From the NCBI GenBank assembly GCA_037178625.1, contig JAWZXG010000059.1, forward strand, positions 1-50,000: a stretch of DNA of 50,000 nt. Direction: 5' to 3'. The translations under genes and the position numbers were made by a program. This document shows positions 22,315 to 35,882 of the stretch, one piece after another. Positions within the stretch are counted from its first letter, which is position 1, and each line of letters begins with the position of its first letter. Under the pieces are notes generated by a model. The model had not been told where the DNA came from. It did not search any database and saw nothing but the letters and a program-made list of their open reading frames with translations. The DNA comes from Skeletonema tropicum. Its lineage: Eukaryota; Bacillariophyta; Thalassiosirophyceae; Thalassiosirales; Thalassiosiraceae.

Positions 22315-23014
22315 GGTGCTTTGTGTTGGTTTGTTAATCAATTGCTCTTGCCAATTTATGATGAAGTGACGAGATTGAGAAGTTCGTTGAGATCATGAGA
22401 AAGATGGTACGGACAATCTATTTTGACTTGACTCGCTTTCTTGTATTTTTCAACATTCCACGAGTTCCTACGTAGAAAAGAAGATTGAGATACTTCTCCT
22501 CCTTCCAAGCCCTCAAACTCTTCGTCATTAGGATGTGCCTTGACATATGTAGTCACCCACTAGTTTATCCATGCGACGCGACAGGTCCGACCTTGGCATG
22601 GTGCTTTGTGTTGGTTTGTTAATCAAAGCTCGGAAGGAATACCGTGATGTGAGGCAAAGATTCTTGTCCGAAAAAAGTGTCGACTGTAGGAATTGGTTTG
22701 GCTCTGTCATTCATCTGATCAGAGTGTGCAATCATAGGATTCTTCTTCTTGCGAGAAGAAGGCAGTTCTGATAGAGATTGGCAATTTAGTCCCCGTCCGT
22801 TTTTCAGGCGAGCGAGTGTCAAAAGTGCACTCTGACTACACAAGTAGTTTGAGAAGAAGCAGATTGAGGAAAAAATACGTGCGAGGCGAATTTGCTTTTG
22901 ATGCCGAAATGTAGATAATGTGAATGAGTAATAAGTAGAAATAAGTGTTTATTGTATGTATTTGTTTTACAAGAAGTTTTATCTATCGCTCATTGCCTTT
23001 GAATTTAATTCTTA

Positions 23015-23763
23015 TCACGACCACAGCGTCTGTTCTTCTTTCTGTACTTTCTGTTCTACGGCAAGTCTCATGAATGCTGTAATTGCAGCACATGACTGCT
23101 TTGAGCTTTCTATACTCGACAATAAGCCATCAAGCGACAGGGGTGCCCCGTAGTTGAAACTTGTTATTATATTTGCATCATCTTGCTCTGCGTTCAGTTC
23201 CACTTGGTCCATATCATTTGATATTGATGTTACTGAGCTAGAGAAGTAGATTGTTTGGGTATTTTGGATGCATCGACTACGATGACTACCATTCTATGTC
23301 CCTCTCCAGATTACTCTTCCACCGTTGGATCTAGCCATATTGTCACGTCCGTATCATCACTAGCACTAGCATCTATATCCATATCTTCTGCTTTTGACGA
23401 CGGGGATATATTGTTGATCGCTATACATGTAGCAGCTACTGCTAAGCCTCTCATTGCGATCCCTGCATCCATCAGAGCCATAACTGCACAATTCACAGCC
23501 GTGCCTAAGACGCTACCGTGCGTCAGCTTGCACGATTTGAATAACAACCTGAATAACACATCTAGGGTAGCGTTCCAACATGATGCAAGAAGACAACGCA
23601 TCTCGTAAAAAATATTCTAACTCACGCTCTGTACTGTGGCACCACCTCCAGAAGGCGATGACTTCGTACTTTTTTTAGCGACATCGTCTTTCGCATCTCC
23701 GTCTTGAACCACACCAGCCGAAGACGAATTGCCTCCACCACCCGCAGCAGCATTTGACATCAT
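23015..23763 (-). pseudogene. Exosome RNase PH-like subunit (Rrp46/Rrp41 type), U1 copy a
   Basis: Minus strand, downstream of copy b. It holds GSVLGTAVNCAVMALMDAGIAMRGL, typical of RNase PH-fold exosome subunits, preceded in another frame by LERYPRCVIQVVIQIVQAD, and followed by WLDPTVEE, an in-frame TAA, VVIVVDAS and, after one more frame change, GAPLSLDGLLSSIESSKQS to the stop at 23015. The N-terminal RNase PH half was not found. It carries the short variant GAAGGCGATGAC in the first exon instead of the longer sequence of U2-U4. Confidence 0.5.
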
Positions 23764-24547
23764 CACGAGCCCTTTGGAAAAAGCCACACTCACAATACCT
23801 CTATCATAATGAATGCTGTAATTGCAGCACATGACTGCTTTGAGCTTTCTATACTCGACAATAAGCCATCAAGCGACAGGGGTGCCCCGTAGTTGAAACT
23901 TGTTATTATATTTGCATCATCTTGCTCTGCGTTCAGTTCCACTTGGTCCATATCATTTGATATTGATGTTACTGAGCTAGAGAAGTAGATTGTTTGGGTA
24001 TTTTGGATGCATCGACTACGATGACTACCATTCTATGTCCCTCTCCAGATTACTCTTCCACCGTTGGATCTAGCCATATTGTCACGTCCGTATCATCACT
24101 AGCACTAGCATCTATATCCATATCTTCTGCTTTTGACGACGGGGATATATTGTTGATCGCTATACATGTAGCAGCTACTGCTAAGCCTCTCATTGCGATC
24201 CCTGCATCCATCAGAGCCATAACTGCACAATTCACAGCCGTGCCTAAGACGCTACCGTGCGTCAGCTTGCACGATTTGAATAACAACCTGAATAACACAT
24301 CTAGGGTAGCGTTCCAACATGATGCAAGAAGACAACGCATCTCGTAAAAAATATTCTAACTCACGCTCTGTACTGTGGCACCACCTCCAGAAGGCGATGA
24401 CTTCGTACTTTTTTTAGCGACATCGTCTTTCGCATCTCCGTCTTGAACCACACCAGCCGAAGACGAATTGCCTCCACCACCCGCAGCAGCATTTGACATC
24501 ATCACGAGCCCTTTGGAAAAAGCCACACTCACAATACCTCTATCATA
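23070..24547. repeat. 739-bp tandem duplication inside U1
   Basis: Bases 23070-23808 and 23809-24547 are essentially identical direct repeats starting ATGAATGCTGTAATTGCAGC. The second copy repeats most of the exosome-like gene. No other unit has it. Confidence 0.93.
23809..24502 (-). pseudogene. Exosome RNase PH-like subunit, U1 copy b, 3' truncated
   Basis: Second copy created by the 739-bp duplication. It has the same first exon, frame breaks and TAA as copy a but loses its last coding part where the duplication joins at 23808/23809, so its reading frame runs into the first exon region of copy a. Confidence 0.5.
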
Positions 24548-24958
24548 GCGTTCTCTATTTGAAATCCTATTCTCATCTCATCGCAGATTGAAGCAGTCAG
24601 ATAGCTGCTGCTGCTGCTATCTACAAAATAAAGCGATCAACCAAGCCGTCCACATCATCACAGCCAAGAAGCATCTCTCAGCAGTGCAGTCGAACATTCC
24701 TTAACCCACCCCTGCATCGGTACTCCTTGCTTTGTGACTCCTTTTGACTTCCGACCGTAACTGCGTCATACTAGGCCGATTCTTTTCGTTCAAAGACCAA
24801 TATAAGTAACTCTCGATTTAGTTAGTTTTGAACGAGTATGCAACGTATTACTTATGACAGATTATGACGTTATTCCGACCTACCACTATGGCGGATATGT
24901 TGACATCGCCATGGAAGTATGTGGCGAGCGAGGGGGCGGCGGGGCCGCTCGCTCCGGG

Positions 24959-25024
24959 GGTGAGTACCGGGTTTCGAAACCCGGTACTCACCGAATACCG
25001 GGTTTCGAAACCCGGCACTCACCC
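24959..25024. repeat. Double palindrome of U2
   Basis: Same two CCGGGTTTCGAAACCCGG palindromes as in the other units; the right arm ends GGCACTCACC. Confidence 0.85.
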
Positions 25025-25353
25025 TTTCGACAGCCAGGCTTTGACCCACTCATCCTTTATGTAGACTTCTTATCGCCCCTACTTTCACGACGAAGATGGA
25101 ACCAACGATACGAATGGCACGACATGATCCCAATGGACAAATGACTGTGAGATCGGGCGGTGATTTGACGTTTTGATCTCGCTAGATGCCATTTTAAATG
25201 AAAATTGGCCAATTAACTAGGCGTTTGTTAGTGTAGCCGGTACATGAGTATGTGAAATGGTGCACTCTAATTATTGAGGTGCTATGATGACGCCCTGTCA
25301 CCTCCTGTCACCATACTTTGAGTATTAGACAATATGTATTAGAATTTTCAGTA

Positions 25354-26379
25354 ATGGAAGCATTCGCTGACGAAGAAGAGGAGTTTTTGCCACCAGATCA
25401 TGTTGCCTATGGACAGGAGTTACCGGAAGACGATAATAATGAAAAAGTGCTGCCTCATGTGTGAGAGATAAAGCAGGCAAAGAATCTGATGATGATAACG
25501 AAGGCTTTGATGATGAATTTGAAGATGAAGACGAAGATCTTATGAAGCGATTTGAACCCAACTCAGTCCGTCGTAGGAAATATGTGCCGATGCATGAGGA
25601 GGTAGATGTCTTGTATCAGCTGTACGATGATGACGACGGTAACAATAGCGATGGTGAAGATCCCGAAGAAATGACTGCAGCTGACTTCTTTGGAAAGCCG
25701 GATACAAAACTTATCAAGAGGTACAAGGAACAACAGAAAGCTGGCAGCAAGGGTAAGAGCAGCAGCAAGAGCAAGTCAAACGACATGAAATTAGACGACG
25801 AAGATTCTTGGAATGATATCGATATTACAGAAGATGGGTTGGATTGGAAGGATGGTGGCGAAGAAGAAGACGAGATGGAAAGCGACAGTGACGATGCCGA
25901 AGGAGGAGCTTCTGATGAAGACGATGGTGAAGATTCCGAGGGCGACATGGAAGAGGAGGAGGAAGAAGATGATGAACAAAACATGAAGCTATCGAGTCAT
26001 GATATCAAATCAAAGAAGCTCGAGGAGCAAATACTTCGTCTTGAAGAAGACATGATGGCTGAGAAGCCATGGAGAATGCTTGGAGAAGCGAAAGGCACCA
26101 ATCGCCCCTCCGACTCTTTGCTTGATTCCACTCCTGAATTCGAGGTTGCTTTCAAACCTCCCCCTATCATTACTGCTGGGCACACAGCTGACATTGAGGA
26201 GATAATCAAGAAGAGGATTATTGAAGAAGATTGGGATAGATGACGTTGTTCCACGCGAGTTACCAGATATCGGCGCCAACAAATGAGGCGGAGATGTCTC
26301 GCCCGAAGTCAGTCAAGAGAAATCAAAGCTTGGATTGGGTGAATTGTATGAGAGTGAATATCTTAAGAAGCGGAAGCGG
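25354..26379 (+). pseudogene. MPP10 5' part, U2 copy
   Basis: ATG 25354; frame change at a TG repeat near 25460; then a 260-residue open frame to TGA 26243. It is strongly acidic (EFEDEDEDLMKRFEPNS) and ends with the MPP10 block KPWRMLGE ... PPPIITAGHTADIEEIIKKR. After a +1 change the sequence continues DVVPRELPDIGANK, a TGA where an Arg codon is expected, then DVSPEVSQEKSKLGLGELYE, a conserved MPP10 segment. The C-terminal third of MPP10 is missing from this unit. The product would belong to the nucleolar U3 snoRNP. Confidence 0.72.
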
Positions 26380-26684
26380 CAATAACATCGATCGAACGAA
26401 TGCACAGTCTTGAAATGCTGCCGCAGGAGAAAAGCATGATCACATTGGTCGATTGCAGAGTTGACAAATCTTGGCCACAGAAAGGAGAGCTTGTCTTCGA
26501 CAATGTTTCACTTCGGTATAGGCCCGGCTTGCCATTATCTTTGGATGGGCTGTCGTTTAAGGTCAATCAAGGGGAACGTTGTGCAATCGTCGGCAGAACT
26601 GGCGCTGGGAAGTCTACTCTAACAACCGCCTTGTTCCGATTGGTTGAAGTTGACGAGGGAACAATCTCACTTGATGGCGTTGAT
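26380..26684 (+). pseudogene. ABC-C domain fragment, U2, truncated after Walker A
   Basis: Holds RPGLPLSLDGLSF, GRTGAGKST and EGTISLDGVD, then breaks at 26684/26685, where the sequence switches to the coiled-coil ORF start region. It carries ACCGCC after Walker A, as in U4 and U5, not ACCGCA as in U1 and U3. Confidence 0.8.
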
Positions 26685-26974
26685 CATAGTCACCCACTAG
26701 TTTATCCATGCGACGCGACAGGTCCGACCTTGGCATTGTGCTTTGTGTTGGTTTGTTAATCAATTGCTCTTGCCAATTTATGATGAAGTGACGAGATTGA
26801 GAAGTTCGTTGAGATCATGAGAAAGATGGTACGGACAATCTATTTTGACTTGACTCGCTTTCTTGTATTTTTCAACATTCCACGAGTTCCTACGTAGAAA
26901 AGAAGATTGAGATACTTCTCCTCCTTCGTTGTCAAGCCCTCAAACTCTTCGTCATTAGGATGTGCCTTGACATA

Positions 26975-28517
26975 TAGCTGTCTCATCTCCTTGACTCCAT
27001 GACGTGGATTTTTTTGTCTACGTAGGAATCGTTCAAGAAGCGGTACCAAAGTGGCGCCAACGATCATCGAGCACATCACCACCATGGGATTTCCGCCCGA
27101 GTAGCGTACTGTACTGAGCGTGGTGCCGTTATATAAAAGATACAATGCTCGAGACGTTTATATATAGACACATATGATTGCATGTAGCAACTTTATATGT
27201 ACTAATTTTTACAAATGATGTAAAATAAAAGCCAATTTGTGCACATGAATGTGTATCCTCAACTCTCATGAGCAATGAACGATGGTGTTATAACAAATAT
27301 TTCGGCACTAACGACACCAAACACTGCTAAAATAACGCTTGTAGAGTTATGAAAAGAATGTTTGCATCTTTTTAATGCGGTAATAATAATTTATGAGGCC
27401 CACAGATCCTTGTCATTCAACACAAACACTTCTGTATGCACATCCATCTACTACAAGAGAATCACTTTGTGCATTCCAATGATGTCAGTAGTGATCATAT
27501 GCAGCTCTATCCGTCGAACATTACTTCATTGAAACCAAAGGGCCTTAACAAGTCGTTGAAGATTCCACTCCGATCAATTCAGAGCAATGTAGCGCCGTAA
27601 CAATAGCCTTCTTCGGAGACAAAATGTGCACCTATTCCACCCTAATCGAGCTTTAAGTCACCCAACTACGACCTTATCTCTTCAATCAAATACAATAGTT
27701 GTTGTGTCATTGTTGTCAGATGGTAATGTTGATTTGAATAACGAATCCATTGGAATTTGTTCGAGGAATGGCCATGTGTTGGGCGATGGTGATACCAAGG
27801 CTGAGTTCGCCGATGGTGGTGTAGGCAGTGAAATCGATCTCAATTGTCAACTTCACGGTACAAAGCGATCCTTACATATTATTGAGAGCTCATTTGTCGT
27901 GTTTAGTTGTCTCGTCATGATTAGAGGTCGGAATAGAACAACGAAATGGGTGACATTTGTTTGTAATTGATGATGTGATGTGTAGCAGCAATGTTGGTGC
28001 CCGACGGAGTGCTATGGCCATATGAAGTCACTAACAATGAACCACACCGACAGTAGATGTCTATATGTAGAAGTAGCGGTGATAATTGGCGGAGAGAGGA
28101 CGATCTCCGAGGTGTTACAGGCGTAGTATCGGACGACACATCGGGAGATTCGGCTTCTTCTGGTTGACTTTTTCTCATGTGACGCTTAGATGGGGTACCA
28201 AAAAGTGCATTACGTGGCCTAGCCAGTAAGTTTCCTCATAGCTTCAGCTGCATACAGTTATATAGCACGAAATGCAAATCTGTGTACTTCAGGAGATACG
28301 ATTTTTACCGCTATGCCATCAACATGGTGTTTTGGTTCACTTCCTCATGATGTGTGATGATGTTTTTGCTGCTAAATCGTGCATGGAGCAAAAGAGGCGG
28401 GATTTTTTGTGAAATATTTTATTTTTCTAATTTCGGCGGAAAGGGAGTGCCGTTATCTATCTTGTATGACATATACGTAGGAATCAATTTGACGGAGTCG
28501 AGGAGATGAGACAGCTA
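26975..28517. mobile_element. ~1,543-bp inverted-repeat element inserted in U2
   Basis: Left end TAGCTGTCTCATCTCC, right end GGAGATGAGACAGCTA, with further imperfect inverted match inward (TTGACTCCAT / ACGGAGTCGA) and TACGTAGGAAT near both ends. Flanks are TA (or ATAT). The uninterrupted site GACATATGTAGTCACC exists in U1, U3, U4 and downstream in U2, so the insertion is directly visible. The interior has a plus-strand frame (27626-27970) and a minus-strand one (27145 reading leftward into unit sequence) with a hydrophobic stretch MVVMCSMIVGATLVPLLE. I see no transposase, so it is likely non-autonomous or a carrier of a captured fragment. Confidence 0.8.
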
Positions 28518-28534
28518 TATGTAGTCACCCACTA

Positions 28535-30393
28535 CAGCTGTTTTCATTTCAGAGATTCTGCACATACAAAATTCGAATTCCTACGTTGGTTCAATATAAA
28601 TGACGTAATGAGTCTTATAAAAATCACTTGGGCCGATTTTTCCCGCCTCCATCACTCATCAAGCATCTTCCGCACAAAATGATGCCAATCATGGCCCTAC
28701 AAGACCCAAAAGCAGACGGCCAATTCTCACTAGGTATCATTCCTCAAGTCTATGCTAAGCAATCATATTGATCCAATGCACCTTAATATTCGATTAAGAC
28801 CTTAGCATAGACTTGAGAACAGTCGTCATGAGCTCCAAGAAGAAAATTCTAAATGCATTCCGTGCTATCACAGATTCGTCCCTCCCTAGCCATCATCATT
28901 GGAGTATGAGGAGCCTTTAGGTCATATAATATACTACCGAATCATCAGACCAAGTGTCAATAATCATATTCATCACCATTTCGTTCTTTGACTTCGTCAG
29001 GAGGCTTGGACCGCGGAAATATGGACAAGATGTTAATGTCACAATATCCTCTTATTGCCGAGAAGAAGCAACGCAGCAACACTACTACATCATAGATCAC
29101 GGCAGATACCTCATCATCACATGACAACATGATATTTATTGCTCTTTTGCGGCTGCCAGCGTGATTCGTAATCGTTAGAAGTGAGCGGCCCCTTGTTGCG
29201 GGGATAGTTGGTGCCGATATTTTTGAGGAGGTACCCGGATAACAATGCATTTGTGGAAGTATCTGAGAAATATGAACAGGATAAAACAACTACAACTACA
29301 ACAACGACAATATTTCCCCGAAGAATATCAAATGATTGCCAAACAACGCTATGATGACCTAGAACCCTCGCTGCTCGCGAGTTGGAATCAAACTGATGCT
29401 TCCTGCCCCATCGATGACATCGGCATTACTTCAGACCAACGGAGACAAGAGTAACAAACATCTGTTGAGAAGGAGGCTGCACTGGATCGTACGTGATAAT
29501 GATCGGAAAGCGGTCAATCTGTGTGTCTTGCAACAATGAATGGGAAGTATGATGTGTAATAGTAAGACTGGAGATAGAAGTCCTACCTGGCCAAAGCAAA
29601 GCACGTAGCTCAAAGCATGTAGCACTGCCAATTCAGAAATATTACGTAATATTGACAAGTATTAAATGTCATTGAATTTTTGAATTGTAGTAGCAACGCT
29701 ATTGCAGCCTTGAGAAGCTGATTACAGTTTACAATTTTACTCATATTCTACAACAACACGTGACGCACAATACATATAACAATTGTTGTATTATTGTATT
29801 ATGTTGTGTCACAGCATCGCCTTTACATACAACTCCATAAAACCTTGCAAAATACGAGGAAGTACCAAAGATAATCCTCAATATGAATATCGGCGGAAGT
29901 ATTAGCTCTTGTTTTATTCGCCCCATGGTCGTAGATTGGCTGCGGTGTCATACTTTAGAGGAGGTGGTATCTCTAAAAGTTCGACAATGGTACCGACAAG
30001 ATTTATAATTATTCATTATTCCATCCGCTCGACACTTTCTTCACGCCCAAATAACATCATGAATGGCACATATGAAATAATGACGCGATGATTTACTCCG
30101 TCGTTTGGTTCTACTCATTTCCTCGATGTCTATGATAGGTTGATCAGTGAAAGCAAAGTACATGCACGATTTTTGGGACGTGATGATGGACTTTAAGACT
30201 CTTCAGCGGTGGTTGAAGCAGGTTAAAGATATACACATATTCGCATCTAGTACTTAACTGATAGTACTACTGGGAACGATTTGTTGCATTCATGTAGGCG
30301 GCGAGTTGCTGCAACTGATGCTACCAGATGTATGTGTGTCATCATGGTGAAGGTGCTGGTTTTGTGGGAGTGGGGGGAAGAGAGCAGTCGAGA
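28535..30393. other. Foreign segment inside U2, no unit homology
   Basis: About 1.86 kb that occurs in no other unit. A short plus-strand frame from 28681 (MPIMALQDPKADGQFSL) ends at a GGTATCATT donor-like site and could be a first exon. A 70-residue frame at 29245-29454 (YLRNMNRIKQLQLQQRQYF) is Gln-rich. Neither is recognised. A 17-bp inverted repeat is present (separate entry). Its right end joins the coiled-coil ORF, giving that copy a foreign C-terminus. Confidence 0.55.
28743..28817. repeat. 17-bp perfect inverted repeat
   Basis: CTCAAGTCTATGCTAAG (28743-28759) and CTTAGCATAGACTTGAG (28801-28817) with a 41-base spacer. It could form a hairpin or be the remains of a very short foldback element. 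Confidence 0.75.
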
Positions 30394-31239
30394 ACATTTA
30401 AACACAACTTGTTTCTTCTTCCTCCCGGGGGTCAAAAATTCTTCCATCTTGGATTTCATTTCGTTCACCTCGTCCATCTGGGATTCCATTTCGTTCACCT
30501 TGTTTCGGGGCTGCTGGATTTCGACGGTATCTTCAGCCCGACTCTGCTGAAGTTGACGTATGTCGCCTTCTAGGCGCTTGTGACCCTCTATGCGCTCCTC
30601 ACGCTCCTGGATTAATGCCGTAGTAACTCGATCAATATTGTTACTTCCAATCTTCATGGCCGTAACAAGTTGAGCAATGTCTTCTTTGTTTTGAGTCGAG
30701 GCTGGAGTTGCCAAACCACCGAACACGAACAGATTGATCGGATTGAGCTGTTCGGTGCTGGAGTGGGTTTGGGACTGCATGGAAGGAGTGGCAGCCGTAG
30801 CAAATGCAACAGAAGGCGGCACACCACCAGCACTAGGAGCATGAGGTGTGGCGTGCGACCAGAACCCAGCATGAAAATGATGTGGAAAGTTGAACCCGGA
30901 AGAGAAGTCATGATTGAATCCATGCTGCTGCAGCTGCAAATCATGAGCACGATCAGTACCTTCAACGTCTTTCTGCCAATAGTCCTTGTTTCTATTCATC
31001 ATTTGCTTGAATAGCCGCCTTTTATCATTTCGTTTGGATGGGCTCATTTCTTCATCAAGATCAACTTCGTTAGAGAATTTACCAGTCTTTATGGCGAAAT
31101 CTTTTGCAGAGCGATCGTACATCTTCACATACTTCTCCTCCTTCGTCGTCAAGCCCTCAAACTCTTCGTCATTAGGATGTGCCTTGACATAGTCACCCAC
31201 TAGTTTATCCATGCGACGCGACAGGTCCGACCTTGGCAT
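30247..31239 (-). CDS. Coiled-coil ORF, U2 copy with foreign C-terminus
   Basis: ATG 31239, intact through the N-terminal block (AHPNDEEFEGLTTKEEKYVK) and the coiled coil (LIQEREERIEGHKRLEGDI), but after KKKQVVFKCS the reading frame enters foreign sequence and ends at 30247 instead of the Ala/Lys/Thr-rich tail of the U3 copy. It has Q (MMNRNK preceded by FKQ) like U3, not K as in U1 and U4. Function unknown. Confidence 0.5.
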   Translation of the reverse strand: MPRSDLSRRMDKLVGDYVKAHPNDEEFEGLTTKEEKYVKMYDRSAKDFAIKTGKFSNEVDLDEEMSPSKRNDKRRLFKQMMNRNKDYWQKDVEGTDRAHDLQLQQHGFNHDFSSGFNFPHHFHAGFWSHATPHAPSAGGVPPSVAFATAATPSMQSQTHSSTEQLNPINLFVFGGLATPASTQNKEDIAQLVTAMKIGSNNIDRVTTALIQEREERIEGHKRLEGDIRQLQQSRAEDTVEIQQPRNKVNEMESQMDEVNEMKSKMEEFLTPGRKKKQVVFKCSRLLSSPHSHKTSTFTMMTHIHLVASVAATRRLHECNKSFPVVLSVKY

Positions 31240-31944
31240 GGTGCTTTGTGTTGGTTTGTTAATCAATTGCTCTTGCCAATTTATGATGAAGTGACGAGAT
31301 TGAGAAGTTCGTTGAGATCATGAGAAAGATGGTACGGACAATCTATTTTGACTTGACTCGCTTTCTTGTATTTTTCAACATTCCACGAGTTCCTACGTAG
31401 AAAAGAAGATTGAGATACTTCTCCTCCTTCGTTGTCAAGCCCTCAAACTCTTCGTCATTAGGATGTGCCTTGACATATGTAGTCACCCACTAGTTTATCC
31501 ATGCGACGCGACAGGTCCGACCTTGGCATGGTGCTTTGTGTTGGTTTGTTAATCAAAGCTCGGAAGGAATACCGTGATGTGAGGCAAAGATTCTTGTCCG
31601 AAAAAAGTGTCGACTGTAGGAATTGGTTTGGCTCTGTCATTCATCTGATCAGAGTGTGCAATCATAGGATTCTTCTTCTTGCGAGAAGAAGGCAGTTCTG
31701 ATAGAGATTGGCAATTTAGTCCCCGTCCGTTTTTCAGGCGAGCGAGTGTCAAAAGTGCACTCTGACTACACAAGTAGTTTGAGAAGAAGCAGATTGAGGA
31801 AAAAATACGTGCGAGGCGAATTTGCTTTTGATGCCGAAATGTAGATAATGTGAATGAGTAATAAGTAGAAATAAGTGTTTATTGTATGTATTTGTTTTAC
31901 AAGAAGTTTTATCTATCGCTCATTGCCTTTGAATTTAATTCTTA

Positions 31945-32714
31945 TCACGACCACAGCGTCTGTTCTTCTTTCTGTACTTTCTGTTCTACGGCAAGTCTCA
32001 TGAATGCTGTAATTGCAGCACATGACTGCTTTGAGCTTTCTATACTCGACAATAAGCCATCAAGCGACAGGGGTGCCCCGTAGTTGAAACTTGTTATTAT
32101 ATTTGCATCATCTTGCTCTGCGTTCAGTTCCACTTGGTCCATATCATTTGATATTGATGTTACTGAGCTAGAGAAGTAGATTGTTTGGGTATTTTGGATG
32201 CATCGACTACGATGACTACCATTCTATGTCCCTCTCCAGATTACTCTTCCACCGTTGGATCTAGCCATATTGTCACGTCCGTATCATCACTAGCACTAGC
32301 ATCTATATCCATATCTTCTGCTTTTGACGACGGGGATATATTGTTGATCGCTATACATGTAGCAGCTACTGCTAAGCCTCTCATTGCGATCCCTGCATCC
32401 ATCAGAGCCATAACTGCACAATTCACAGCCGTGCCTAAGACGCTACCGTGCGTCAGCTTGCACGATTTGAATAACAACCTGAATAACACATCTAGGGTAG
32501 CGTTCCAACATGATGCAAGAAGACAACGCATCTCGTAAAAAATATTCTAACTCACGCTCTGTACTGTGGCACCACCTCCAGATGGCAGGGGCACCGAGAG
32601 AGATGTCATCGCATTCGTACTTTTTTTAGCGACATCGTCTTTCGCATCTCCGTCTTGAACCACACCAGCCGAAGACGAATTGCCTCCACCACCCGCAGCA
32701 GCATTTGACATCAT
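31945..32714 (-). pseudogene. Exosome RNase PH-like subunit (Rrp46/Rrp41 type), U2 copy
   Basis: Minus strand. First exon from ATG 32714 (Gly/Ala/Ser-rich, ending GGGATVQS at a GTGAGT donor near 32558), then the RNase PH-type segment, the in-frame TAA after WLDPTVEE at 32241, and the last part GAPLSLDGLLSSIESSKQS ending at 31945. Exosome subunits of this type form the 3'-5' RNA decay/processing ring. The N-terminal half of the fold is missing and frames shift at least twice, so I call it a pseudogene; an intact ancestor must exist elsewhere. Confidence 0.5.
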
Positions 32715-33170
32715 CACGAGCCCCTTGGAAAAAGCCACACTCACAATACCTCTATCATAGCGTTCTCTATTTGAAATCCTATTCTCATCTCATCGCAGAT
32801 TGAAGCAGTCAGATAGCTGCTGCTGCTGCTATCTACAAAATAAAGCGATCAACCAAGCCGTCCACATCATCACAGCCAAGAAGCATCTCTCAGCAGTGCA
32901 GTCGAACATTCCTTAACCCACCCCTGCATCGGTACTCCTTGCTTTGTGACTCCTTTTGACTTCCGACCGTAACTGCGTCATACTAGGCCGATTCTTTTCG
33001 TTCAAAGACCAATATAAGTAACTCTCGATTTAGTTAGTTTTGAACGAGTATGCAACGTATTACTTATGACAGATTATGACGTTATTCCGACCTACCACTA
33101 TGGCGGATATGTTGACATCGCCATGTAAGTATGTGGCGAGCGAGGGGGCGGCGGGGCCGCTCGCTCCGGG

Positions 33171-33236
33171 GGTGAGTACCGGGTTTCGAAACCCGGTACT
33201 CACCGAATACCGGGTTTCGAAACCCGGCACTCACCC
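33171..33236. repeat. Double palindrome of U3
   Basis: Two CCGGGTTTCGAAACCCGG palindromes; the site lies 45 bp downstream of the sequence where U1 carries its transposon. Confidence 0.85.
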
Positions 33237-33565
33237 TTTCGACAGCCAGGCTTTGACCCACTCATCCTTTATGTAGACTTCTTATCGCCCCTACTTTCAC
33301 GACGAAGATGGAACCAACGATACGAATGGCACGACATGATCCCAATGGACAAATGACTGTGAGATCGGGCGGTGATTTGACGTTTTGATCTCGCTAGATG
33401 CCATTTTAAATGAAAATTGGCCAATTAACTAGGCGTTTGTTAGTGTAGCCGGTACATGAGTATGTGAAATGGTGCACTCTAATTATTGAGGTGCTATGAT
33501 GACGCCCTGTCACCTCCTGTCACCATACTTTGAGTATTAGACAATATGTATTAGAATTTTCAGTA

Positions 33566-35703
<2,138 letters not shown>

Positions 35704-35882
35704 CTGACCGGCGAGCGATAAATCCAATTTGTAGCAGCTTTAGGATAGTTATAGATCTAAGTGTGGTAATGCTAGTATATAGAGGTCACTCACTCACTAT
35801 TTTTATATTCTTTAACACCATCTACACATCTAACATTTTGACCAATCGACACCCCTACTTACCCACCTAACACCACTTTCAC

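Larger units (their letters stand above)
17210..24826 (+). repeat. Array unit U1
   Basis: First unit. Differs from the standard unit by a TA-flanked element (17303-18961), loss of about 417 bp of MPP10 (between 19971 and 19983), and an internal tandem duplication of 739 bp (23070-23808 and 23809-24547). It shares a 7-nt deletion in the coiled-coil ORF with U4. Confidence 0.9.
24827..33037 (+). repeat. Array unit U2, rearranged
   Basis: Standard up to 26684 in the ABC segment, then jumps to the start region of the coiled-coil ORF (26685-26974), is interrupted by an inverted-repeat element (26975-28517), resumes for about 15 bases, then contains foreign DNA to about 30393, and rejoins the unit inside the coiled-coil ORF. 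The 3' half of the ABC segment and the MPP10 C-terminus are absent. Confidence 0.88.

Noticed and set aside
25616..25984. Poly-Ser minus-strand frames opposite MPP10 in each unit
   Set aside because: They are the antisense shadow of the Asp/Glu-rich MPP10 region (GAT/GAA codons read backwards) and have no coding signal of their own.
33171..33236. tRNA or tRNA-derived element (GGTTTCGAAACC resembles a T-arm)
   Set aside because: The symmetry is perfect and doubled, with no acceptor, D or anticodon arm nearby. It is a palindrome, not a tRNA.
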